The position numbers were made by a program, and so were the translations under genes. From assembly GCA_002497025.1 (NCBI GenBank), contig DAMG01000091.1, positions 1-12,210 of the forward strand: a stretch of DNA of 12,210 nucleotides, written 5' to 3'. Origin of the DNA: Euryarchaeota archaeon UBA126. GTDB lineage: Archaea > Thermoplasmatota > Poseidoniia > Poseidoniales > Thalassarchaeaceae. Each line of letters starts with the position of its first letter. The first letter of the stretch is position 1. Below the pieces are notes generated by a model. It was given only the letters and a program-made list of their open reading frames with translations, was not told where the DNA came from and made no database searches. Positions 1-5,757 of this stretch are shown in pieces.

Positions 1-110
1 CAGCTGCACTAACCCCCCGAGCATTCATCTTTTTACTCGCCCACACTAACACTTTTTGTGGGCCTCTGTCCAATAGGCATATTCGATTCTATCACCAATC
101 AAATTCGAAG

Positions 111-242
111 GAGAGTTGTGCACGGCCAAAGCGGAGGGGTAATACCCGGTCCCATATCGAACCCGGAAGTCAAGTCCTCATGCGTCGTTTACTGTACTGT
201 GGTGCGAGAGCCCACGGGAACTTGCGTCGCTGTGCCACTCTC
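111..242 (+). rRNA. rrf: 5S ribosomal RNA
   Basis: The segment carries the conserved archaeal 5S core: a CCCGGTCCCAT...GAACCCGGAAGT block around 146-173, then the TACTGTACTGTGGTGCGAGAGCC-like loop D/E region near 191-213. The outer strands GAGAGT (111-116) and ACTCTC (237-242) pair, and the pairing continues inward with one mismatch to give helix I, so the ends are set by that stem; the mature RNA may be a few bases shorter at each side. No 16S, 23S or tRNA sequence is visible in the window, so the 5S gene stands alone. Unlinked 5S genes are known in Thermoplasmata-type archaea. It is followed 71 bp later by the aIF6 gene on the same strand. The upstream 110 bp hold only T-rich stretches and no recognisable gene; I could not place a convincing TATA box for the rRNA. 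Confidence 0.93.
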
Positions 243-285
243 TTTCACCTCCCCGCATCAACATTCATTCACTATGGGCGTAGCC

Positions 286-292
286 ATAAATA
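286..292 (+). promoter_or_regulatory. Possible TATA-like box of the aIF6 gene
   Basis: The AT-rich heptamer ATAAATA begins 28 bases before the aIF6 start codon and stands out from the G/C-containing flanks. That spacing would place transcription start almost at the ATG, which sits awkwardly with a GGTGA ribosome-binding site just before the start. It is a weak call: aIF6 could instead be co-transcribed with the 5S RNA. Confidence 0.25.
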
Positions 293-313
293 CAGAACAA
301 CATAGGTGAGCCC

Positions 314-976
314 ATGGGAATATCAACAGGAGACATACTTGGGCATGCTCAAGTTGGAGTTTATCTGAGCGTAGTAGGTGACGTATTGTTCCACCCTACA
401 TCTTTGGATAAACCAGCTGTTGAGGAATTGCAATCTGCCTTTGATTTGGAGATGCATCCATGCCTAATTGGTGGTTCAGCCTTACTTGGCTCTCTCATTC
501 GTGGAAACAAGAACGGTTTAGCGGTGGCCGATATCGCCACCGAAGCAGATCTCGACGAATTAACCAGCTTCGGAGATATTGTTGTTCTAGAGAGCGGTGT
601 AAATGCCGCTGGGAATCTTGTCACTTGTAATGACCACGGTGCTATAGTCAGTCCAGTTATTCCTGGGCCTGGTGCTGATATGATTGGCGAGGTGCTTAAG
701 ATCAATACACTTCGAACTAAAGTCGCTAGTCAGGAAACCGTTGGATCGATGACCGTTGCAAATAACAAAGGAATTCTCGCCCACCCTGATATATCTGCAG
801 AAGAAGCGGAAAAGATAGCCGAAATTATGCAAGTTCCTGTGATGGTTGGAACTGTTTGCTTTGGTTCACCTTACGTTGGCGCTGGATGTGTAGCGAGTGA
901 TTCAGATGCACTAGTCGGTTCAGGTTCTACTGGCCCAGAACTAAACAGGATTGAGGATGCTTTAGGGCTCATTTGA
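314..976 (+). CDS. eif6: Translation initiation factor aIF6
   Basis: The 220-residue product matches the full length of archaeal aIF6. This factor binds the large ribosomal subunit on the L14/L24e/sarcin-ricin face and blocks premature joining with the small subunit. Family marks are the internal pseudo-repeats of the pentein fold: IGGSALLGSL near 52, GNLVTCNDHGAIVSP near 100, a GSMTVANNKG block near 143, and the nearly invariant C-terminus STGPELNRIEDALGLI. The ATG at 314 is preceded by AGGTGA at 304-309, a good archaeal Shine-Dalgarno site. It lies directly downstream of the 5S rRNA on the same strand, so two components that act on the large subunit sit together. The usual archaeal neighbours, ribosomal proteins L31e and L39e, are absent here. 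The next gene is convergent, with 37 bp between. Confidence 0.96.
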   Translation: MGISTGDILGHAQVGVYLSVVGDVLFHPTSLDKPAVEELQSAFDLEMHPCLIGGSALLGSLIRGNKNGLAVADIATEADLDELTSFGDIVVLESGVNAAGNLVTCNDHGAIVSPVIPGPGADMIGEVLKINTLRTKVASQETVGSMTVANNKGILAHPDISAEEAEKIAEIMQVPVMVGTVCFGSPYVGAGCVASDSDALVGSGSTGPELNRIEDALGLI

Positions 977-1013
977 AGCGATATACATCGATTCAATCTA
1001 TCTTTGTTTGAAC

Positions 1014-1244
1014 TTAAATTGCTGTAGGAGCGACATGACCGTCTTCTTTATCGTCTTTAGCGCGAACTCTATTCCAGACATTGGTCATCAATTCATCATG
1101 ATGTTCTTTACAATAATGAAAGCGACGATATGCTTCTCGGAACGAATAGGCCTTTTTTCCGGTAGCGACTAGGAAACCTTCAGGGGAAAGTCGACTAATT
1201 TTTTCTCCCTTGGCTTTACATTGTGGATAATCGCAGGTCGGCAT
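1014..1244 (-). CDS. Small Cys/His-rich protein, possible zinc binder
   Basis: This 76-residue protein belongs to no family I can name. It has C4-x4-C9 near the N-terminus and a H43-Y-C45-x2-H48-H49 cluster in the middle, a spacing that could bind one zinc ion; the tail is charged and ends in a short neutral run. The ATG is preceded by GAGGG eight bases upstream, and the gene starts 16 bp after the biotin carrier protein stop. It is therefore probably the last gene of the carboxylase operon. The basic middle (YRRFHYCKEHH) could equally suit nucleic acid binding. Reality of the gene is supported by the ribosome-binding site, operon placement and clustered metal-ligand residues; function is unknown. 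Confidence 0.7.
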   Translation of the reverse strand: MPTCDYPQCKAKGEKISRLSPEGFLVATGKKAYSFREAYRRFHYCKEHHDELMTNVWNRVRAKDDKEDGHVAPTAI

Positions 1245-1260
1245 GGGTATCCCTCAGGTA

Positions 1261-1668
1261 CTACTCGGTTTTGTTTTCTTCGGGTTGAATGATGATTAAT
1301 GGGGAATTTGCCTCAACACTATCTCCCGGTTTGCAATTAATTGCAGTCACCGTGCCTGACAAGGGGGCTTGAATCTCATTTTGCATTTTCATCGCTTCTA
1401 GAATCATTACTACATCCCCCTCTGATACCATTTGACCTTCTTTAGCCGATATGGAAACAATCTTACCCGGTATTGTTGATGAAATAGTACCGGATTTTTT
1501 CCCCCTAGTGGCCTTTTTCCGTTTACTAACTGAGGTGTCTCCAACAGAACTACCTTCGATTTCTATGTTGAAACTCTTTCCTTCAATGGTGACATTCCAT
1601 AATCCATTCTGCTTTTCAAGTTCGACTTCATATTCCTCACCGTCGACTTTGACTTTGCGTTTTTTCAT
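1261..1668 (-). CDS. Biotin carboxyl carrier protein of acyl-CoA carboxylase
   Basis: The 135-residue product carries biotin between the biotin carboxylase and carboxyltransferase sites. Residues about 62-130 form a biotinyl domain with the classic EAMKM motif at 91-95, so K94 is the biotinylated lysine; PGKIVSI before it and APLSGTV after it are the typical hammerhead strands. Residues 1-40 form a small conserved-looking N-terminal segment, joined by a basic, Ser/Thr/Lys-rich linker (about 44-62). The start is fixed by GGTGAT just upstream of the ATG. It lies 4 bp after the small subunit gene and in the same operon as the beta subunit, so it most likely serves propionyl-CoA carboxylase. Similar carriers occur in pyruvate carboxylase and methylmalonyl-CoA decarboxylase, but neighbouring mutase genes favour the propionyl-CoA role. 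The biotin carboxylase subunit is not in the window. Confidence 0.9.
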   Translation of the reverse strand: MKKRKVKVDGEEYEVELEKQNGLWNVTIEGKSFNIEIEGSSVGDTSVSKRKKATRGKKSGTISSTIPGKIVSISAKEGQMVSEGDVVMILEAMKMQNEIQAPLSGTVTAINCKPGDSVEANSPLIIIQPEENKTE

Positions 1669-1672
1669 ATTA

Positions 1673-1864
1673 TCACCTAGTGGTACTTCTGCGTGTACGT
1701 GCTCGGAACAAATTTCTTCTTCCGATTAGAGACCGTCTATGGTCTCGAGACCACGCAGCTCCTCCATCTCTGCCTTCAGATGATTGCAGTGCCTGCCCTT
1801 CTGCTTCTTCTAGCAACACAGCCAGTATAGCAGCAGCCCGCAAACGATCTTTTTTTCGAGCCAT
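1673..1864 (-). CDS. Small basic protein, putative carboxylase accessory (epsilon/gamma-like) subunit
   Basis: A 63-residue protein lies between the beta subunit and the biotin carrier gene. The N-terminus is basic, followed by an Ala-rich helix (RAAAILAVLLEE, about 9-20), a Gly/Ser linker, a single Trp in AAWSRDHRRSLIGRR (about 36-50) and a very basic tail. The order Ala-rich helix, short linker, W-x(n)-R recalls the soluble tail of small gamma/epsilon subunits of biotin-dependent carboxylases and decarboxylases, and haloarchaeal propionyl-CoA carboxylase also has an essential small third subunit. No similarity search was possible, so the family link is inference from position and pattern. 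The ATG at 1864 follows GTGAGGT at ideal spacing; a GTG at 1876 overlapping the pccB stop (GTGA) would add four residues. The gene ends 4 bp before the next start, indicating translational coupling. Confidence 0.65.
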   Translation of the reverse strand: MARKKDRLRAAAILAVLLEEAEGQALQSSEGRDGGAAWSRDHRRSLIGRRNLFRARTRRSTTR

Positions 1865-1872
1865 AGTATACC

Positions 1873-3426
1873 TCACAAGGGGATGTTTCCGTGTTTACGA
1901 GCGGGTCTAATTTCTTCTTTTTCTAGCAGAGCGCCTAATGCTTTAGTCAATTTAGCCCTGGTCTCCCTAGGCTGAATAACATCATCTAGATATCCTAGTG
2001 AAGCGGCGCGATATGGATTGGCAAATGTCTCTTCATAATCGTCGATTAACCGCTTCTTCTCACCTTCCTGGTCGCCTGCAGAACCTATTCTACGTCGGTG
2101 GATAATTTGCACAGCACCTTCCGCCCCCATAACCGCAAGTTGGGCTGAAGGCCACGCAATGTTGTAATCGCCTCTAATGTGTTTACTGCTCATAACATCG
2201 TAAGCACCACCGTATGCCTTCCGTGTGATTACGGTTAATTTTGGAACCGTTGCTTCGGCGTAGGCATAGAGTAACTTTGCTCCATGGCGGATAATTCCTC
2301 CCCACTCCTGACTTGCTCCTGGGAGAAAACCAGGGACATCAACAAAAGTTAGTAGTGGTACATTGAAAGCATCACAAAATCTTACGAATCTAGCGGCTTT
2401 TACGGAGGCATCGATATCTAAGCAACCCGCCAAAACTTTTGGTTGATTGGCAACAACTCCAATGGTATGCCCCCCAAGCCTCCCGAATCCTACTACGATG
2501 TTACCAGCGAAGTCTGCCTGTACCTCTAAGAATGCTCCATCGTCTATGGTCGCTTCGATTGCATCTAATATGTCATAGGGAGTTGTTGAATCATTTGGAA
2601 TCAACTTATCGAGAACTTCACATTCCCTATCCAAGGGGTCAGATGTTGATTTTATTGGTGGTTTTTCTAGGTTGTTTTGAGGTAGCATAGCAACTAGGTC
2701 TCTTACCAGTTCTAGCGCATCATCATCGTTATCTGCAGTAAAATGAGTCACACCTGATCTAGTCGCATGGGTTGATGCGCCACCTAAGTCTTCGAAACTA
2801 ACTTCTTCGTTGGTCACGGTTTTGATGACTTCTGGACCAGTGATGAACATGTGAGCGGTCTGATCGACCATTACCACAAAATCTGTAATCGCAGGAGAGT
2901 ACACAGCCCCGCCAGCACAGGGACCCATGATTACCGAAATTTGTGGGATAACTCCGCTTGCTCTTACATTTCGAAAAAAGATCTCAGCGTACGAACCTAG
3001 GCTAGCAACCCCTTCTTGAATTCGTGCTCCACCGCTGTCGTTTAGGCCAATCACAGGGGCACCAGTCTTTAGTGCCATATCGAGTATTTTACAGATTTTC
3101 AATCCATGCATCTCTCCTAATGAACCACCATACACTGTGAAATCTTGAGCGAAACAATACACGGTTTTACCATCAATTGTACCATGTCCACAAACTACTC
3201 CGTCACCAGGAATGACATTTCTATCCATGTCAAAATCTCGACATCTATGTTCAACTAATCCATCGACCTCTACAAATGAGTCCTGATCTAATAATTGTTC
3301 TATTCTTTCACGAGCAGTCATCTTTCCACGAGCGTGCTGTGCGGCGATTCGCTTCTGTCCACCACCGGCTTCCGCCTGTGCCTTACGGCGGCGCAAGTCA
3401 TCGATACGTTCCTTCACCCCTGACAT
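1873..3426 (-). CDS. pccB: Propionyl-CoA carboxylase beta subunit (carboxyltransferase)
   Basis: The 517-residue protein is full length for the acyl-CoA carboxyltransferase family and transfers the carboxyl group from biotin to propionyl-CoA, giving methylmalonyl-CoA. The N-half crotonase-like domain has SGGARIQEG (131-139) and the oxyanion-hole block GPCAGGAVYSPA (168-179). The C-half has DVPGFLPG (363-370), GGIIRHGAKLLYAYAEATVP (376-395) and RKAYGGAYDVMSSKH (402-416). Asp410 in GGAYDVM is the residue type seen in propionyl-CoA-specific enzymes, where acetyl-CoA carboxylases carry a hydrophobic residue; this is known family behaviour applied here. It heads a minus-strand operon with a small subunit and biotin carrier. 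The opposite strand begins mutase and MeaB genes 118 bp away. No strong Shine-Dalgarno site precedes the ATG, which fits a first gene with a short or absent leader. Confidence 0.94.
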   Translation of the reverse strand: MSGVKERIDDLRRRKAQAEAGGGQKRIAAQHARGKMTARERIEQLLDQDSFVEVDGLVEHRCRDFDMDRNVIPGDGVVCGHGTIDGKTVYCFAQDFTVYGGSLGEMHGLKICKILDMALKTGAPVIGLNDSGGARIQEGVASLGSYAEIFFRNVRASGVIPQISVIMGPCAGGAVYSPAITDFVVMVDQTAHMFITGPEVIKTVTNEEVSFEDLGGASTHATRSGVTHFTADNDDDALELVRDLVAMLPQNNLEKPPIKSTSDPLDRECEVLDKLIPNDSTTPYDILDAIEATIDDGAFLEVQADFAGNIVVGFGRLGGHTIGVVANQPKVLAGCLDIDASVKAARFVRFCDAFNVPLLTFVDVPGFLPGASQEWGGIIRHGAKLLYAYAEATVPKLTVITRKAYGGAYDVMSSKHIRGDYNIAWPSAQLAVMGAEGAVQIIHRRRIGSAGDQEGEKKRLIDDYEETFANPYRAASLGYLDDVIQPRETRAKLTKALGALLEKEEIRPARKHGNIPL

Positions 3427-3544
3427 GGATGAATCTACAACGAGTCAAAGCCGCCCATGAGCATTCCTAATGAGAGCATACAGAGCAAAATGCCTCAATC
3501 GGTTCCTTGAAGGCTATTACAGATGTCCCAAGTACGACTTAACC
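3427..3544. promoter_or_regulatory. Divergent intergenic region between carboxylase and mutase operons
   Basis: These 118 bases separate two head-to-head operons of one pathway, so both promoters must lie here unless they reach into the genes. No consensus TATA box is clear on either strand; CTATTACA near 3514-3521 is the best candidate for the + strand gene, about 25-30 bp before its ATG. A near-repeat, ATGAGCAT then ATGAGAGCAT (about 3457-3479), might be an operator but is short. An in-frame ATG at 3470 would extend the mutase gene, yet the added residues do not resemble its family. Confidence 0.4.
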
Positions 3545-3979
3545 ATGCGGATAGTAGTTGCCAAACCCGGCCTTGATGGTCATGATAGGGGTGCTAAGGT
3601 AATCGCAAGAGCCCTACGTAACGGAGGTCACGAGGTGATTTATACAGGCCTTCGTCGAACTCCAGATGAGATAGTACGCATTGTAATTGATGAAGATGCA
3701 GGCGCGCTTGGGCTTTCGTCGCTATCCGGAGCTCACTCTGTTCTAATCCCAAGGGTTTGTGAAGGACTACGTAAATCAGAAATGAGCAATGTAATCGTTT
3801 TTGCTGGGGGGATTATTCCAGAGCACGATCGAGAGAGTCTGTACGATGTAGGAGTTAGAGCTATCTTTGGCCCTGGTACGACCTCAAAAGAAATTCTAGA
3901 ATTCCTTTCAACAATTGAAAAACGCTCAGAGTCAGGAGAGCCTGTTGGAGTTGGTGAAGAGGCTGGGTGGCACTGGTGA
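3545..3979 (+). CDS. mcmA2: Methylmalonyl-CoA mutase, B12-binding (C-terminal) subunit
   Basis: This 144-residue protein is the separate cobalamin-binding subunit of two-piece methylmalonyl-CoA mutase, which converts methylmalonyl-CoA to succinyl-CoA. It holds the complete B12-binding signature: DGHDRG (11-16) with His13 as the lower axial cobalt ligand, LSSLSG (57-62) and FAGGIIP (86-92), ending with FGPGT (108-112). The start at 3545 is chosen because family members begin with a few residues before VVAKPGLDGHDRG; an upstream in-frame ATG at 3470 adds 25 residues with no family resemblance. No Shine-Dalgarno site precedes the ATG, so the transcript may be leaderless. The 3' end overlaps the MeaB gene. 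The catalytic TIM-barrel subunit is not in the window. Confidence 0.93.
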   Translation: MRIVVAKPGLDGHDRGAKVIARALRNGGHEVIYTGLRRTPDEIVRIVIDEDAGALGLSSLSGAHSVLIPRVCEGLRKSEMSNVIVFAGGIIPEHDRESLYDVGVRAIFGPGTTSKEILEFLSTIEKRSESGEPVGVGEEAGWHW

Positions 3980-4845
3980 ATAAATCAGAGGACCTGCTAG
4001 AATCTGCTCGTGCTGGTAATCGACGTTCTCTTTCCAAACTACTAACACTTGTTGAAGAAGGTCACAATTCTCCAGTTGAACATGGGAAGGGCTCGTCTTT
4101 AGGAATAACGGGGCCTCCTGGAGTAGGAAAATCCTCTCTAATTGGAAAGATGATTGATGTTTGGATTGAGCGTGGAGAGTCGGTAGCGGTCTTAGCGGTT
4201 GACCCTTCATCACCGAGAAGCGGAGGAGCTCTTCTTGGGGATAGAATGAGGATGGTAAATGCAGATTCCTCCGATTTAGTTTTCATCCGTTCCCTTGCGA
4301 CAAGAAACCATCCTGGTGGATTGATGGATTGTTTGACGCCCATGGTTGATATCCTATCTGAATGTGGTTGGAAGAATATCATAATTGAGACTGTAGGTGC
4401 AGGTCAATCTGAGATTAGGGTGGTAGCATTTGCTGATAGAATTCTTCTGGTAGATGGACCCGATAGAGGAGATATAATCCAAGCAGAGAAGGCAGGTATT
4501 ATGGAACTTGCAGACTTAATTGTAATCAACAAGTCAGATTTGCCTGAAGCGGAAAGAGCAGCGAAGGCAGTAAAATCTGCATTATCTGTTGGGGAAGACG
4601 ACACGACTCCAAATGTCCTAATGGTTTCCGCCCATTCAGGACAGGGTGTAGAAGACTTGGTTGCTGCACTTCCAAATGTGATTACATCTACAGATCGAGA
4701 ACGTCTCAGAGTACGTGAACGTTTGATTTCCGCATGGGATTCAACCCTACTTAATTCTACGAAATTAGAGACCACATTACAAGCCCTTGAAAAAGGAAGC
4801 ATTACTTTGCAAGAAGCAGTGGACAAGATTCGCGAGGAGGGGTGA
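3967..4845 (+). CDS. meaB: MeaB/ArgK-type GTPase, methylmalonyl-CoA mutase chaperone
   Basis: The 292-residue G3E-family P-loop GTPase protects and reloads the B12 cofactor of methylmalonyl-CoA mutase. Seen in order: a helical N-terminus, Walker A GPPGVGKS (49-56), the MeaB block VDPSSPRSGGALLGDRMRM (78-96), ATRNHPGG (111-118), ETVGAGQSE (141-149, switch/Walker B region) and NKSD (188-191) for guanine recognition. The C-terminal helical dimerisation part is a little short compared with bacterial MeaB (about 310-330 residues). Two GTG starts are possible: 3967, 9 bp after a GGTGA site, or 3976, which overlaps the mutase stop as GTGA. Either way it is translationally coupled to the mutase subunit, confirming the role. 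Its own stop sits inside a very strong ribosome-binding site for the next gene. Confidence 0.94.
   Translation: MALVNKSEDLLESARAGNRRSLSKLLTLVEEGHNSPVEHGKGSSLGITGPPGVGKSSLIGKMIDVWIERGESVAVLAVDPSSPRSGGALLGDRMRMVNADSSDLVFIRSLATRNHPGGLMDCLTPMVDILSECGWKNIIIETVGAGQSEIRVVAFADRILLVDGPDRGDIIQAEKAGIMELADLIVINKSDLPEAERAAKAVKSALSVGEDDTTPNVLMVSAHSGQGVEDLVAALPNVITSTDRERLRVRERLISAWDSTLLNSTKLETTLQALEKGSITLQEAVDKIREEG
4835..4845 (+). promoter_or_regulatory. Strong Shine-Dalgarno site covering the meaB stop
   Basis: AGGAGGGGTGA is a near-perfect complement to the archaeal 16S 3' end. It spans the last codons and stop of meaB and lies 0-3 bases before the CTG/ATT codons proposed as start of the next gene, but about 94 bases before that gene's first ATG. 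It therefore argues that translation begins near 4846-4849, not at the ATG at 4939. Confidence 0.6.
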
Positions 4846-5484
4846 CTGATTAGCGAAATACCAGTAGATATTGACCACGCCAAACACTCTGTAGGTGGTG
4901 CTGGAGGGCATTGGTTTCGTCGAGGGACTCATCTTGCGATGTGTATTATCCCCTTCGCATACTATCTATGGGGTGATGAAATTGCAGGGTTTGTAAATCT
5001 GAAACCCCGTGATTTTGTCATAGCAGTATTGGGGTCGTTTATTCTAATTGAAGCAATTCGTGTGAATATGAAAATCGTAATCATCGGTCAAAGAGAATAC
5101 GAAGCAAACCAAATTAGCGCGTTAGGATGGGGTGCTTTTGCAGTCTGCTTAGCCCTAATTTTAGCACCTCAAGAGGGAGAAGGATTAGAGGCTGGAAAAT
5201 ACACAATCCCCTTAATTTGCGGATTGACTTTTGTTGATCCAATTATGGGTGAGGTGAAGAGAGCAAAGAAGGGAATGAAGGCCGCTATTATTGTCGGGCT
5301 TGTAGTCTCATACTCGGTTTGGATGATATCGGTCACTCTATTTTCAACCCCCTTCCTTGCAGCTTTGTTTCTCGCCCCTCTCACTGTCGCGGGTGAAGTT
5401 CCAAGAGTTACTTGGATCGATGATAATGCTACTATGATATTGTTCCCTCTCGTTCCATTGTTATTCACTCATTGGATATTCTGA
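4846..5484 (+). CDS. Polytopic membrane protein, dolichol kinase/CTP-transferase-like
   Basis: Read from 4846 the product has 212 residues and about six hydrophobic segments. Four features fall in the order seen in CTP-dependent lipid kinases and cytidylyltransferases (dolichol kinase, phytol kinase, CdsA relatives): R25-R26-x2-H29 before the first helix, E69-x2-R72, FVDPIMGEVKR (129-139) in place of the usual GDxxA...G loop, and E184 followed by IDDN (191-194) in the last loop. The nucleotide loop is divergent, so lipid kinase activity is inference; a prenol kinase role is possible. The frame is open back to the meaB stop and the RRxxH block lies before the first ATG (4939, which would give 181 residues), so a non-ATG start (CTG 4846 or ATT 4849) served by the strong ribosome-binding site is preferred. 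It is coupled to meaB but has no evident link with propionate metabolism. Confidence 0.65.
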   Translation: MISEIPVDIDHAKHSVGGAGGHWFRRGTHLAMCIIPFAYYLWGDEIAGFVNLKPRDFVIAVLGSFILIEAIRVNMKIVIIGQREYEANQISALGWGAFAVCLALILAPQEGEGLEAGKYTIPLICGLTFVDPIMGEVKRAKKGMKAAIIVGLVVSYSVWMISVTLFSTPFLAALFLAPLTVAGEVPRVTWIDDNATMILFPLVPLLFTHWIF

Positions 5485-5510
5485 TACACAATACTAATCT
5501 CTCCTAAGTG

Positions 5511-5517
5511 TTTTTTT
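5511..5517 (+). terminator. T-run terminator after the mutase/MeaB operon
   Basis: Seven consecutive T residues lie 27 bp after the membrane protein stop. Archaeal RNA polymerase terminates at such U-tracts without needing a hairpin. A weak CTCC/GGAG pairing flanks the tract, but on the wrong side for a bacterial-type terminator. The position, between two transcription units on the same strand, supports the call. Confidence 0.55.
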
Positions 5518-5564
5518 GGGAGTCACATTTACAACCCGATTTACGGTGCGGGAGGATGATAGAG

Positions 5565-5687
5565 ATGGCCGAGTCAGAGAAGTCAGAAGGGATTGTAGAG
5601 TCCCCTCTTTCACAAAATTTCTACCTATTTGTCTGGGCATTGGCCTCCGTAGCATCATTTGCGATATTCATCGTCTTCCCTGTCTGA
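5565..5687 (+). CDS. Small single-span membrane peptide (40 residues)
   Basis: ATG at 5565 opens a 40-residue frame ending in TGA at 5685-5687. It is preceded by GGAGG (5551-5555) nine bases upstream, one of the better ribosome-binding sites in the window. The peptide has a charged N-terminus (MAESEKSEGIVESPLS) and one hydrophobic stretch from about 19 to the C-terminus (NFYLFVWALASVASFAIFIV), so a single helix with the N-terminus probably outside or short-tailed inside. It follows the T-run and precedes asnB by 70 bp. I recognise no family; such peptides are often subunits of membrane complexes. Ribosome-binding site, composition and placement support a real gene, but 40 codons is short. Confidence 0.6.
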   Translation: MAESEKSEGIVESPLSQNFYLFVWALASVASFAIFIVFPV

Positions 5688-5718
5688 CGTTTAGATTCAA
5701 TTTCTTTTGAAATTCCTC

Positions 5719-5736
5719 ACATCACTTTGATGATGT
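5719..5736. promoter_or_regulatory. Inverted repeat upstream of asnB, possible operator
   Basis: ACATCA and TGATGT form perfect 6-bp arms around a 6-bp spacer. The site ends 21 bp before the asnB ATG. With a short or absent leader, as the lack of a Shine-Dalgarno site suggests, this is where the TATA/BRE region would be, so a dimeric regulator bound here would block the promoter. The arms are short and no second copy is seen, hence low confidence. Confidence 0.3.
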
Positions 5737-5757
5737 AATCGCCTCCGTGGTCTCAAT

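Noticed and set aside
58..309. An open frame of 83 codons over the 5S rRNA
   Set aside because: It runs through the conserved 5S RNA, has no ribosome-binding site and its product resembles nothing.
361..832. Two antisense open frames over aIF6
   Set aside because: They are mirror frames of a certain gene; no ribosome-binding sites and no family resemblance.
1729..1752. GAGACC-GGTCTC-GAGACC palindromes inside the small carboxylase gene
   Set aside because: Short, within coding sequence and only one occurrence; could be chance from the repeated W-S-R-D/R codons.
3470..3544. N-terminal extension of the B12-binding mutase subunit from an upstream ATG
   Set aside because: Family members begin close to VVAKPGLDGHDRG; the added 25 residues are not family-like and lie in the divergent promoter region.
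4404..4883. Antisense 159-codon frame over meaB
   Set aside because: The + strand frame carries every MeaB motif; the antisense product is Ser-rich and unremarkable.
5500..5526. Bacterial-type hairpin terminator at the T-run
   Set aside because: The pairing is weak (CTCC/GGAG) and encloses the T-run instead of preceding it; the U-tract alone is enough for an archaeal terminator.
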